Of a stretch of DNA of 22,113 bases, positions 7,351 to 14,903 are shown in pieces (positions within the stretch are counted from its first letter, which is position 1; each line of letters begins with the position of its first letter). Under the pieces are notes generated by a model. It saw only the letters and a list, made by a program, of their open reading frames with translations. It was not told the origin of the DNA and made no database searches. Both the position numbers and the translations under genes were made by a program. Origin of the DNA: CAIMZW01 sp037135095 (GTDB lineage Bacteria; Actinomycetota; Actinomycetes; Nanopelagicales; Nanopelagicaceae); the NCBI GenBank assembly GCA_037135095.1, contig JBAXKZ010000024.1, positions 1 to 22,113 on the forward strand, given 5' to 3'.

Positions 7351-7734
7351 ATGAGCAAAGTGACCGAATTCAATACCAAATTGGCGGCGAAGATAACATC
7401 CGGTGTAGCCACGATGTGGTGCGCTTACGCCTTTGCTGCAATTGCCCTCATCTCATTACCAGCGGCTCTTAAGTCCGGTGATGCAATCACGATCGTTGCT
7501 TGGGTCGCTCAAACTTTCCTGCAATTGGTTTTGCTATCAATAATTATGGTTGGGCAAAATGTCGCTTCCGCCTCAGTCGAACAAAAGATTACCGAGACTC
7601 ATACCGCTAGCTTAGGTGAATTTGAATTAGCTAAAGAGGCACGTGAAATCGCGAAACAGGAGCTACTTGAGTTGAAAGAGATTGCGAAAGAGATGAAGCA
7701 ACTGCTTCAAGATTTTGAAGGTAACGATAAATAA
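7351..7734 (+). CDS. Small membrane protein with two helices and a C-terminal coiled coil, function unknown
   Basis: This protein has 127 residues when started at 7351 (MSKVTEFNTKL). It has two membrane segments: about 16-40 (SGVATMWCAYAFAAIALISL) and about 48-70 (ITIVAWVAQTFLQLVLLSIIMV). A cytoplasmic tail follows, whose last 40 residues (FELAKEAREIAKQELLELKE onward) are strongly heptad-like and charged, so a dimeric coiled coil is likely. The MWCAY and AQTFLQLVLLSIIMVGQN segments look conserved; I recall similar small proteins across Actinobacteria annotated only as hypothetical. Its stop overlaps the amidase start by one base (TAATG), indicating translational coupling. I do not assign a function. 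Confidence 0.8.
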   Translation: MSKVTEFNTKLAAKITSGVATMWCAYAFAAIALISLPAALKSGDAITIVAWVAQTFLQLVLLSIIMVGQNVASASVEQKITETHTASLGEFELAKEAREIAKQELLELKEIAKEMKQLLQDFEGNDK

Positions 7735-9146
7735 TGGCGCAATTTACCTCAGCGATTGATGCCCGGGCTTCGGTCCTTACGGGCGAAGCGACTTCCGCAG
7801 AACTAGTGCGTTCGGCAATCGAATTAATAACCACACTCGATCAAGCAGGCTACGAACTCAATTCCGTACTGGCACAAAATGCAGATGCGCTTGAGCAGGC
7901 ACAGGCAATTGATATTGATGGTAAATCTCGGCCGTTAGAAGGATTACCAATTCTTATTAAAGACAATATTGAAGCGCTAGGTCTTCCAGCAACGGCCGGA
8001 TCCTTAGCCTTGATCGGTCGCCCCACGGTGCGAGATTCAACGCTGGTAACCAGACTTCGTGAAGCCGGTGCCGTAATTTTAGGCGCTACAAATCTTTCGG
8101 AATGGGCAAATATTCGTTCCAGTAAATCAACTAGCGGCTGGTCGGCAGTTGGTGGTTTGACCGCTAACCCATGGATTCACCCTCACAGCGCTGGTGGCTC
8201 TTCTTCCGGAGCTGGCGCAGCTATTGCGGCGGGCATAGTTCCATTGGTAGTAGGTAGTGAAACTGATGGCTCTATTGTTTGCCCCGCTTCTCTCAATGGT
8301 TGTGTTGGCATTAAGCCGAATGTCGGATCGGTCCCTCGAGACGGAATGATCCCCATTAGCAGCAGCCAAGATTCGCCTGGGCCGATGGGGCGAAGCGTCC
8401 GAGATGTAGCGCTATTGCTAGAAGTTATGACCGCGCAATCAGGCTTTCTCGCAGCCGCTGAAAATCAAGACCCGATGCGGATTGGAGTAGTTCGTAGCTG
8501 GTTAACCAAGCACGATGGGACAAATGCTCGATTCGAGGATTCGCTATCGCTTTTGAGCGCCGCCGGAATAATTCTCGTTGAAGTGGAAATTCCAGAGCCA
8601 GCCGAAAGTATTTCTGATGATGAGTTCAAAGTTTTGATGCACGAACTTCATGATGATTTAGGTGATTATCTCTTGGCTCGGGACGGCGACGGCGCAAAGT
8701 CTTTACGTGATGTTGTGGAATACAACTTAGCTAACTCTGACTTTGAAATGGAGTACTTCAATCAAGAGCTCTTTGATCAAGCCTTAACTCTTGGTGGTCG
8801 TAACGAGTCATACCGCGAGATTCGAGCGCGAAATTTGGGCTGGGCCGAAAATACCCTGGCTAAAGCGCTCGATGGGGTAGACCTGTTGATTGGCGCTACT
8901 TATTCGCCCTCCTGGAAGAGCAATCTTGGCGGCGGTGACGATTATGCCGCTGCGAGTTGGATAACTACCGCGCCTTCGATCGCCGGAACGCCGATCGGAT
9001 GTCTACCAATGGGGATTGTCGACGGCCTGCCGGTGGGCATGGGAGTTGTTTCACGGCGCAATGACGAGGCCAACTTAGTTCGGGCGATGTCCCGCATTGA
9101 GTCCGCCCTTAGTCTTGGAGTTCTTATTCCCACATTTCGAAAATAA
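7734..9146 (+). CDS. Amidase of the amidase-signature family
   Basis: This 470-residue enzyme carries the complete Ser-cisSer-Lys triad of the amidase-signature family: K76 in LPILIKDNIEALGLPATAGS, the cis-serine at about S156 in SAGGSSSGAGAA, and the nucleophile S180 in ETDGSIVCPASLNG. The family hydrolyses amides ranging from simple aliphatic or aryl amides to Glu-tRNA(Gln) in GatA. The absence of GatB/GatC neighbours and the divergent C-terminal half (about 230-470) argue against GatA. The PILIKDNI form resembles peptide-amidase and fatty-amide-type members. There is no signal peptide, so it acts in the cytoplasm. It is coupled to the small membrane protein upstream and followed 2 nt later by an MFS gene, which suggests uptake or export of an amide substrate or its product. 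Confidence 0.88.
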   Translation: MAQFTSAIDARASVLTGEATSAELVRSAIELITTLDQAGYELNSVLAQNADALEQAQAIDIDGKSRPLEGLPILIKDNIEALGLPATAGSLALIGRPTVRDSTLVTRLREAGAVILGATNLSEWANIRSSKSTSGWSAVGGLTANPWIHPHSAGGSSSGAGAAIAAGIVPLVVGSETDGSIVCPASLNGCVGIKPNVGSVPRDGMIPISSSQDSPGPMGRSVRDVALLLEVMTAQSGFLAAAENQDPMRIGVVRSWLTKHDGTNARFEDSLSLLSAAGIILVEVEIPEPAESISDDEFKVLMHELHDDLGDYLLARDGDGAKSLRDVVEYNLANSDFEMEYFNQELFDQALTLGGRNESYREIRARNLGWAENTLAKALDGVDLLIGATYSPSWKSNLGGGDDYAAASWITTAPSIAGTPIGCLPMGIVDGLPVGMGVVSRRNDEANLVRAMSRIESALSLGVLIPTFRK

Positions 9147-9148
9147 CC

Positions 9149-10399
9149 ATGACACTTAAGGAACTTTTTGGCTATCGCTATGTAAAAAGGTTTCACCTGA
9201 GTCGATTCATTTCAAATTTCGGCAATGGCATCTCCCCTGTTGCGTTGGCCTTCGGAATTCTGCATTTGCCGAATGGCAGCGCCAGCGAACTTGGATGGGT
9301 TCTGGGTTCGGCAACTATCACCATGATTCTGATGAGCCCTTTTGGCGGCGTGATCGCTGATAAATATGGTCGAGTTCGCGTGGTGGGTTTATGTGACACA
9401 TGGGGAGCTATCGGATTGCTAGTACAAGTGGGGTTCTTTGCCACTGGAAATGTTCCGCTCTGGGTTTTGCTGGCTGCCAACATAAATTTTGGTTTGATGT
9501 GGGGTATTTGGTGGCCCGCCTTCTCGGGCGTGCTGCCTGCAATCGTCCCCGAAGAGGGTTTGCAGAAAGCCAATGCTGTCAATCAATTTGTCTCCAACAT
9601 TGCCTACATCTCTGGCGCTGCAGCAGCCGGCTTCTTAGTCAGTGCTTTTGGAAGTACTTTTGCGTTAGCTGTCGATGCCATCTCGTTCTTGGTCGCAGGA
9701 TTGATTGTCCTGAGTTTTTCCCACGTTGTACCTGCTCGGGTCGAAAATCAAGATTCAATGCTGGATGATCTCAAACACGGTTGGAAAGTTTTTCTCTCCT
9801 TTCGCTGGATCGTAGTGATCGTTTTCGGCTTCTCCTTTGTGGTTATGTGCTGGGCTGCCGGCGAGAATGTCCTCGGCCCACTTATTGCTTTGAAACATTT
9901 CGATGGCGCAAAGTCTTGGGGGTTTGTTCTTACTGCCGAATCGGTGGGCTACATCGTGGGATCTTTACTTGCTATGCGGTTGCACTTCAAATACCCGATG
10001 CGCGCACTGACAATTATTTCTTCATCGATGGCTCTGTATCTCTGGGTTCTGGCTCGCCCCATGTCTTTACTGATCATCGCATTTTGTGCTTTTTTGTGGG
10101 GCGTCACTCTAGATTTATGGGGGTCTATCTGGTCGACAGCACTTCAGCGGATGGTGCCACGGGAAGCGCTGTCTAGAGTCTCTTCCTTCGACGCTTTGGG
10201 CACCATGCTTTTTCGGCCAGTTGGCCTAGCAGTAGCAGCACCCTTGGCGGGTGTTATTGGAATTACTCGCACGTTGGAAATTGCCTCAGGTATAAGTCTC
10301 TTCGTTATTTTCGTGATGCTCTGCGTTCCTGAAGTCCGCGACATGCAATTTGTTCCACTTAAGCAAGATGTGAGTGGTGACGATTCTTCATCGATTTAA
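9149..10399 (+). CDS. Major facilitator superfamily transporter, DHA3-like (second of three)
   Basis: This 416-residue protein has about twelve hydrophobic helices. The N terminus (KRFHLSRFISNFGNGISPVA) and the loop 2-3 motif GGVIADKYGRVRVVG are typical of the DHA3-type efflux group of the MFS, which includes macrolide exporters. The cytoplasmic mid-loop (about 190-205) is charged and the C-terminal tail is short and acidic. It starts 2 nt after the amidase stop, so it is the last gene of that operon and probably works with the amidase on the same compound class. Its 3' end overlaps the convergent third MFS gene by 41 bp. The substrate is unknown. Confidence 0.87.
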   Translation: MTLKELFGYRYVKRFHLSRFISNFGNGISPVALAFGILHLPNGSASELGWVLGSATITMILMSPFGGVIADKYGRVRVVGLCDTWGAIGLLVQVGFFATGNVPLWVLLAANINFGLMWGIWWPAFSGVLPAIVPEEGLQKANAVNQFVSNIAYISGAAAAGFLVSAFGSTFALAVDAISFLVAGLIVLSFSHVVPARVENQDSMLDDLKHGWKVFLSFRWIVVIVFGFSFVVMCWAAGENVLGPLIALKHFDGAKSWGFVLTAESVGYIVGSLLAMRLHFKYPMRALTIISSSMALYLWVLARPMSLLIIAFCAFLWGVTLDLWGSIWSTALQRMVPREALSRVSSFDALGTMLFRPVGLAVAAPLAGVIGITRTLEIASGISLFVIFVMLCVPEVRDMQFVPLKQDVSGDDSSSI

Positions 10400-11618
10400 C
10401 CAACGGGATGAAGAGGAAAGTTGAAACAGTAAAGACGGCGCCGAGAATCAACCAACCAACTTTATGAAGATCTACCACCGCAGCCGTGATAAGGGCCGGA
10501 CCTGCAATTCCACCCAAACTCCAACTCATTTGCCAGATGCCCTGGTATTGCCCTTGATAGCGCTCGTCGGCTAGTCCAAAACCCAATCCCCAGCCAGCGG
10601 CTGAACCCAACAGTTCGCCCACGGTGTGAAGACCCATTCCAACAAACAATAATCCGCATGCTGCCCACGCGCTCGCTCCTTGCGCAAGTGCGTATAAAAC
10701 ACAGGCCGCAGCCACGAATAGTCCTGCTTTGAAGAAAACTTTTGATGCAACCACAACATTGCTGGTGCCCTTACTGGCTCGTACTGAAAAAAGTACACAA
10801 GCGATCGTATTGATCAGAAAGACAACAGAAATCGTCCAATGTGGAGCTTTGGTATATCTGATGATCCAGAGCGGAAGCGCCACGCCTTGAATAATAAAAT
10901 GGCTGGAGTAAATGGCATTTAGCAGCATGGCTGAGATGTATTTTTTGTCTTTTAAGGCGATGAACCGGTCATCGACTCGGGGCTCCTCATCAATTTTTTC
11001 AGACCCCGTGTACGGCACTTTAAGAAAGACTAAAGCAGCAATTATGAAAGTAATTCCGTTGAGAACAACGATGGTTGCATAACCTGCATGGGTGTCGATG
11101 ATTAGGGCAATACCAGCAAAAGCGGTACCCATACCGATACCTAAGTTGGTGACTGCCCGCTGGTAAGCGCGGAAACTAACTCTCTCCTCTCCTGCACCTC
11201 CGACTTGGTTAATCAATACCATGCGAAATGTTTGAGTGAAGGAAACCAGAATTTCGACCGAGATTGTCAACATCAAGAATGCGGAATAACTGTGAATGAA
11301 AATAAATGAAGCGGCAGCAATACCTTGAATCGTTTGCGAAATGGCCACAAACTTCCTGATGTTAATTCGATGTGCGATCTGCCCGGCTGGGACGCTCATC
11401 GGGAAGGCACAGAGCGCAGCGAGGGTGAATCCAAATCCGACCTGGTGAGGGGTTAGACCGACAGACCTAGTCAGAAAGATAATTTCTACGGTAAAAAAGA
11501 GACCATTACCGAAAGTGTTGATGAAGGTGCTAATTGACATCACTTTGAGGACTTGTGATGTAGGCAGGGCTTTACGAATCCGCTCTCGTAGATTTAAGTT
11601 ACTCAGCAACGCTGCCAT
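10359..11618 (-). CDS. Major facilitator superfamily transporter (third of three)
   Basis: This 419-residue protein has about twelve helices, with FINTFGNGLFFTVEIIFLTR as helix 1. Its loop 2-3 motif is a weakly conserved VPAGQIAHRINIRKFVAIS. The central cytoplasmic loop (about 205-225) reads YTGSEKIDEEPRVDDRF. Sequence outside the conserved helix-1 NxxGNG element is unlike the convergent MFS gene, so the two are not recent duplicates. It overlaps the end of the upstream GNAT gene by 20 bp, and a TAAAAT hexamer sits 6 nt before its ATG, so it may also have its own leaderless transcript. Substrate unknown; an efflux role is the default guess. Confidence 0.85.
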   Translation of the reverse strand: MAALLSNLNLRERIRKALPTSQVLKVMSISTFINTFGNGLFFTVEIIFLTRSVGLTPHQVGFGFTLAALCAFPMSVPAGQIAHRINIRKFVAISQTIQGIAAASFIFIHSYSAFLMLTISVEILVSFTQTFRMVLINQVGGAGEERVSFRAYQRAVTNLGIGMGTAFAGIALIIDTHAGYATIVVLNGITFIIAALVFLKVPYTGSEKIDEEPRVDDRFIALKDKKYISAMLLNAIYSSHFIIQGVALPLWIIRYTKAPHWTISVVFLINTIACVLFSVRASKGTSNVVVASKVFFKAGLFVAAACVLYALAQGASAWAACGLLFVGMGLHTVGELLGSAAGWGLGFGLADERYQGQYQGIWQMSWSLGGIAGPALITAAVVDLHKVGWLILGAVFTVSTFLFIPLVKSMKNRHHSHLA

Positions 11619-12174
11619 TTCGGAATTTTAGTCGATATTGATTGGCGCTCATTTCGAATATATCTTCTGGCCCGTCTTCTTCGTCAATCTGTTGCCCTTG
11701 ATAGATAAAGCCGAACTTCTTGATAATTGCTTGAGATGGCGCGTTATCTGGTGAAACGGTGTACCGCAAAACCTTCACCTTGGGATCATCGACGACCCAA
11801 CCCCACATTCCATGAAGGAGCTCCTGCGCCAAGCCCTGGCCGCGAAATTCTGGAACCAGCCCCAAGCCGATTTCGATCATCCCTTCAGCATTTGGGCCAT
11901 CATGAAAACCAGCGCTTCCAATGATTTCACTGGTTGGACGATAGACCGCCATTCGAAGCAGATATTTAGCCAAGGTCGGGTCTTTCGCAATTCGAGGGAT
12001 TCGAAAGGGCAGCGGCCCAGGATCATCAACTAAGTGACCAAAAGGATTGGCGAAGCCACGGCCCTGCCAGAGTTTGGGATCCGCCCGATTCACCGCTAAA
12101 AGCTCATAGTCCCCGGGCGTGACGGTATGGAGATCGAGGTGAGCGGTGCGAATTAAGAGGTCTAAATCTTCCAT
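11599..12174 (-). CDS. GNAT-family N-acetyltransferase
   Basis: This 191-residue cytoplasmic protein has the GNAT acetyl-CoA-binding motif A at about 105-120 (LGLVPEFRGQGLAQELL, with RGQGLA as the pyrophosphate loop). The conserved N144 and the helix ending in KKFGF (about 152-156) form motif B. The N-terminal half (DLHTVTPGDYELLAVNRADP) resembles the RimJ/RimL-type Acetyltransf_3 group, which modifies proteins or small amines. The acceptor cannot be predicted. It is the first gene of a two-gene operon with an MFS transporter, overlapping by 20 bp, a pairing compatible with self-resistance or detoxification. It diverges from the HtrA gene. No ribosome site precedes the ATG; a GATACT 10 nt upstream would give a very short leader. 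Confidence 0.85.
   Translation of the reverse strand: MEDLDLLIRTAHLDLHTVTPGDYELLAVNRADPKLWQGRGFANPFGHLVDDPGPLPFRIPRIAKDPTLAKYLLRMAVYRPTSEIIGSAGFHDGPNAEGMIEIGLGLVPEFRGQGLAQELLHGMWGWVVDDPKVKVLRYTVSPDNAPSQAIIKKFGFIYQGQQIDEEDGPEDIFEMSANQYRLKFRNGSVAE
11625..11630 (-). promoter_or_regulatory. Candidate internal leaderless -10 for the third MFS gene (TAAAAT)
   Basis: On the minus strand TAAAAT ends 6 nt before the ATG at 11618 and lies inside the 3' end of the GNAT gene. The spacing matches the other leaderless starts. No clear -35 is seen, so chance cannot be excluded. Confidence 0.35.
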
Positions 12175-12235
12175 ATGTTGGTCAAGTATCCCACTTTTCT
12201 CAGTTAACTCTTAGAAAATCCATTTAGAATCTCAA

Positions 12236-12257
12236 CCCTGTTCTATAAGAATCAGGG
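12236..12257. promoter_or_regulatory. Dyad upstream of the HtrA gene, overlapping a possible -10
   Basis: CCCTG-TTCT (12236-12244) pairs with AGAA-(T)-CAGGG (12248-12257) around a 3-nt centre ATA, giving nine pairs with one bulged base. It covers TATAAG (12244-12249), a plausible -10 for the protease gene at 12283. It could be an operator for a stress regulator or a 5' hairpin; which regulator is unknown. Confidence 0.4.
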
Positions 12258-12282
12258 ACAATCAAATCGAACGGAGATTTTT

Positions 12283-13398
12283 ATGCGAAGCACCGTCGCT
12301 AAAGTATTAATTGGGTTTGTTTTAGGAGCGACCGTCGTTGGTGGGGTCGCAGTAGCCGGCACCTTCAGCGGTCCGGTTGTGAAAGCCTGTATGGATAATC
12401 GGACCCAAGCCCTCTATGCCTCCGCCGATGGTACCTGCGCCAAAACTCGTACCGCAGTTGACCTTGGCTCGGTTGGCTCGGGCTCGATCAAGAATACCGT
12501 TCAGAAAGTTTCACCCTCGGTGGTCTCCGTTAATGTCACAATTCCTGGTGGTGGCGATACTGGTTCTGGTTCAATCTACAAAACCGATGCGACATCCAGT
12601 TATATCGTTACCAATAACCATGTGATTGATGCTGCCGCCACTGGCACTGGAACAATCACAGTGGATCTAAATAATGGCGATACCGTTCCAGCCACGATTG
12701 TCGGACGCGATGCAATTTATGATTTGGCCGTCTTAAAGATTAATATCGGAAACGAACCCGTGATTTCATATGGCGATTCTTCTTCTATCAGTATTGGTGA
12801 TCAGGTAATTGCCTTCGGTTCCCCGCTGGGCTTGGCTCACACTGTTACAGCCGGAATTGTCTCTTCGCTAAACCGTCCAGTAATCACTGGCAGCACTGGC
12901 TCCGAGTCCTATATCGATGCGATTCAAACAGATGCGGCAATCAACCCCGGTAACTCCGGCGGACCACTTACTGATTCCTCTGGTCGAATCGTTGGGATTA
13001 ACTCGGCCATTGCCTCTTTGGGTTCCAGCTCTACTTCGACCGGCAGCATTGGTTTGGGCTTTGCGATTCCATTCAATGAAGCACAACGAGTCATTAACGA
13101 AATTATTGCTACCGGAAAATCGACTCGTCCGGTTCTCGGTGTCTCATTCGATCAGACCTACACTGGTAAAGGCGCAAAAGTAGCCGCCATTACTCCTGGC
13201 TATGGTGCCGAAAAAGCTGGACTCCCAATTGGCGCCATCATCACTCAAATCGATTCGGCAAAACTGGCCGATTACGTCGAAGCAATTGTTAGAATTCGGG
13301 CCTACAAGCCTGGCTCAACAGTCTCAGTGACGGCAACGCTGCCAACTGGTGGCACCAAGGTATTTACCATCACCTTAGGCTCAGCACCGTCAAACTAA
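12283..13398 (+). CDS. Membrane-anchored HtrA/DegP-type serine protease with PDZ domain
   Basis: This 371-residue protein is anchored or exported by one N-terminal hydrophobic helix (about 6-27). A trypsin-like domain (about 68-275) carries the full catalytic triad: H113 in TNNHVID, D147 in YDLAVL and S225 in NPGNSGGP. A C-terminal PDZ domain (about 284-366) starts at RPVLGVSFD and contains PGYGAEKAGLPIGAIITQID. HtrA proteases degrade or sense misfolded proteins outside the cytoplasmic membrane. Between helix and protease lies a short module with two cysteines, C36 and C52 (KACMDNRTQALYASADGTC), possibly disulphide-bonded. The start at 12283 has a ggag ribosome site, unlike many leaderless neighbours. 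It diverges from the GNAT gene and stands alone. Confidence 0.93.
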   Translation: MRSTVAKVLIGFVLGATVVGGVAVAGTFSGPVVKACMDNRTQALYASADGTCAKTRTAVDLGSVGSGSIKNTVQKVSPSVVSVNVTIPGGGDTGSGSIYKTDATSSYIVTNNHVIDAAATGTGTITVDLNNGDTVPATIVGRDAIYDLAVLKINIGNEPVISYGDSSSISIGDQVIAFGSPLGLAHTVTAGIVSSLNRPVITGSTGSESYIDAIQTDAAINPGNSGGPLTDSSGRIVGINSAIASLGSSSTSTGSIGLGFAIPFNEAQRVINEIIATGKSTRPVLGVSFDQTYTGKGAKVAAITPGYGAEKAGLPIGAIITQIDSAKLADYVEAIVRIRAYKPGSTVSVTATLPTGGTKVFTITLGSAPSN

Positions 13399-13403
13399 AC
13401 TAG

Positions 13404-13432
13404 CTAAAGCCATTTAAGGACGCATGCTTTAG
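13404..13432. repeat. Inverted repeat CTAAAGC / GCTTTAG between HtrA and the GH13 remnant
   Basis: Perfect 7-bp arms (13404-13410 and 13426-13432) are separated by 15 nt. It lies just past the HtrA stop and its right arm overlaps the candidate GH13 -10. It may be a weak terminator for HtrA (no T-tract) or an operator for the glucosidase gene. Confidence 0.35.
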
Positions 13433-13435
13433 GCT
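13430..13435 (+). promoter_or_regulatory. Leaderless -10 element of the GH13 remnant (TAGGCT)
   Basis: TAGGCT fits TAnnnT and ends 7 nt before the ATG at 13443. No ribosome site or good -35 is visible. The promoter looks intact although the gene behind it is truncated. Confidence 0.45.
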
Positions 13436-13442
13436 CGTCACC

Positions 13443-14330
13443 ATGTCCTCACAAGCTTGGTGGCGAGATGCCGCGATCTACCAGATCTATCCCCGCTCGT
13501 TCAAAGATACCAACGGTGATGGCGAGGGCGACCTTGCAGGTGTAGTTCAAGAGTTGCCATATTTGAAGAATTTAGGGATTGACGCTATTTGGCTTAGCCC
13601 ATTTTATCGTTCGCCTAACCGCGATGGCGGCTATGACGTAGCAGATCCCCGCGATGTAGATCCCAGATTTGGAACGCTAGCAAATGCCGAAGAGCTTATT
13701 TCTGCAGCGCACCAATTCGGGATTCGAATTATCTTCGACATTGTTCCAAATCATTTTTCGAGCGACCACATCTGGTTTCAAGCAGCCGTGCGCTCAGCAC
13801 CCGGGTCATCGGAACGCGCACGCTTTCATTTTTATGATGGCCGCGGAGTTGATGGCGATGAGCCCCCCAATAACTGGAATTCAATCTTCGGCGGGCCAGC
13901 CTGGAGCCGAGTAACCGAAACTGATGGCAAGTTAGGACAATGGTATTTACATCTCTTTGACTCATCGCAACCGGATTTGAATTGGAATAATCCCGAGATA
14001 GCAACTGATTTCGAGACCACTCTTAGATTCTGGTTGGATCGTGGCGTTGACGGTTTTCGTATCGATGTTGCACATGGTTTAGTTAAAGATGAGATTGATG
14101 TGGATCATAGAGATCCCGCCGGTCTTACTAAAGCGCTTCGCTTTGATGCGGTCTTTGAAGATAAAGCTGAGCGGATGGCACTTTTGGAAGATATTCCCTT
14201 CCTGGACCGCGAAGGCGTCCATGAGGTTTACCGTTCTTGGCGCAAGTTATTTGATTCTTATGACGGTGAACAACGTTGCAGTAATAGCAACGAGGCTCGC
14301 GTCCCGCGCAAAATGTACCTAAACCACTAA
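13443..14330 (+). pseudogene. Truncated GH13 alpha-glucosidase (oligo-1,6-glucosidase/trehalose-6-phosphate hydrolase type), C-terminal half missing
   Basis: The first roughly 276 residues are a convincing GH13 barrel: WWRDAAIYQIYPRSFKDTNG at the start, conserved region I as DIVPNH (99-104) and region II as GFRIDVAHG (204-212) with nucleophile D208. Full-length relatives are about 520-560 residues. After FDSYDGE (about 276) the frame reads QRCSNSNEARVPRKMYLNH and stops. The +1 frame at the same place reads VAVIAT, which resembles the expected strand before the acid/base glutamate, and EARVPRKMYLNH recalls the expected EAWV segment. The acid/base site is therefore scrambled, and region IV (NHD) and the C-terminal beta domain are absent. 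Nothing downstream to 14403 looks like the remainder. An indel plus a deletion is likely, and the product should be catalytically dead. Confidence 0.82.
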
Positions 14331-14403
14331 GTGGTAGGAATAGCGTGAGACTCTAACTTTGTAACAGTTTCATAACGAGTGGTTCACGCAAAAGTGAAGA
14401 TAA
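14331..14403. repeat. Short intergenic break region with dyads
   Basis: ACCACT-A-AGTGGT (14323-14335) straddles the remnant stop codon. GCGTGA (14343-14348) pairs with TCACGC (14394-14399), with ACTC/GAGT pairs inside them, enclosing an AT-rich centre. This 73-nt stretch between the GH13 remnant and the convergent DinB gene holds no coding sequence I recognise. It could serve as a bidirectional terminator or be the scar of the deletion that removed the GH13 C terminus. Confidence 0.35.
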
Positions 14404-14874
14404 TTAAAGTTGGCCCTCAAATGCCCGCGCAATTTGTTGCGCGTGATCAAATGGATGTGCGGTGTAATCGGAATACCACTTATCGAAGGTGTACTTTCCG
14501 ACCTCCGAATGATTGCCGGACTTCTGTAAATCAGAATCGGTCAACCTCTTTAGAACATCAAGCGATGCTCGCCTTACGGCGATGAAGAGCGCGAGCGAGT
14601 GTTCAATAGGAAGCACTTCATATCCCAAAGTAGGACTTTTCGCCCAAGCACCTTCGTCATAGCCGGAAAGTAAAGTTCCTTCCGGTTCGCCAACCAAGCG
14701 GCGCAATCGGATATAGGAATTAGTTTCGCTATCAGCTAAGTGGTGAATTGTCTGTCTAGGGCTCCAGCCCTCAGGATGTTTAGAATCCAAATCTCGGTGC
14801 TTGTAGTCGCCTAACGCCTCGATAACCGCGTGGGTCCCAGCCTCATATTTTGCATTGAGTTCTGATCGATTCAT
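14404..14874 (-). CDS. DinB-like putative metal-dependent protein
   Basis: This 156-residue, all-helical protein belongs to the DinB/DUF664-type four-helix bundle superfamily. The metal-binding histidines are visible: H44 or H45 in RQTIHHLADSE, and H140 and H144 in YTAHPFDHAQQIARAF. Members include thiol-dependent S-transferases (bacillithiol or mycothiol) and many uncharacterised proteins. No enzymatic role can be assigned. A ribosome site (aaagga) precedes its ATG. It starts 29 nt after the kynureninase stop and is the second gene of that operon, converging on the GH13 remnant. A link to kynurenine breakdown is only suggested by position. Confidence 0.8.
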   Translation of the reverse strand: MNRSELNAKYEAGTHAVIEALGDYKHRDLDSKHPEGWSPRQTIHHLADSETNSYIRLRRLVGEPEGTLLSGYDEGAWAKSPTLGYEVLPIEHSLALFIAVRRASLDVLKRLTDSDLQKSGNHSEVGKYTFDKWYSDYTAHPFDHAQQIARAFEGQL

Positions 14875-14903
14875 TTAACTTCCTTTCGAGAGGCGGAGTG
14901 GGC

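Noticed and set aside
7734..9146. Amidase as GatA of the Glu-tRNA amidotransferase
   Set aside because: No gatB or gatC neighbours, and the C-terminal half does not look like GatA.
10359..10399. Possible frameshift or misassembly at the MFS/MFS convergent overlap
   Set aside because: Both proteins reach normal length, and short tail-to-tail overlaps recur at 138-157 and 18915-18939, so this is ordinary compaction.
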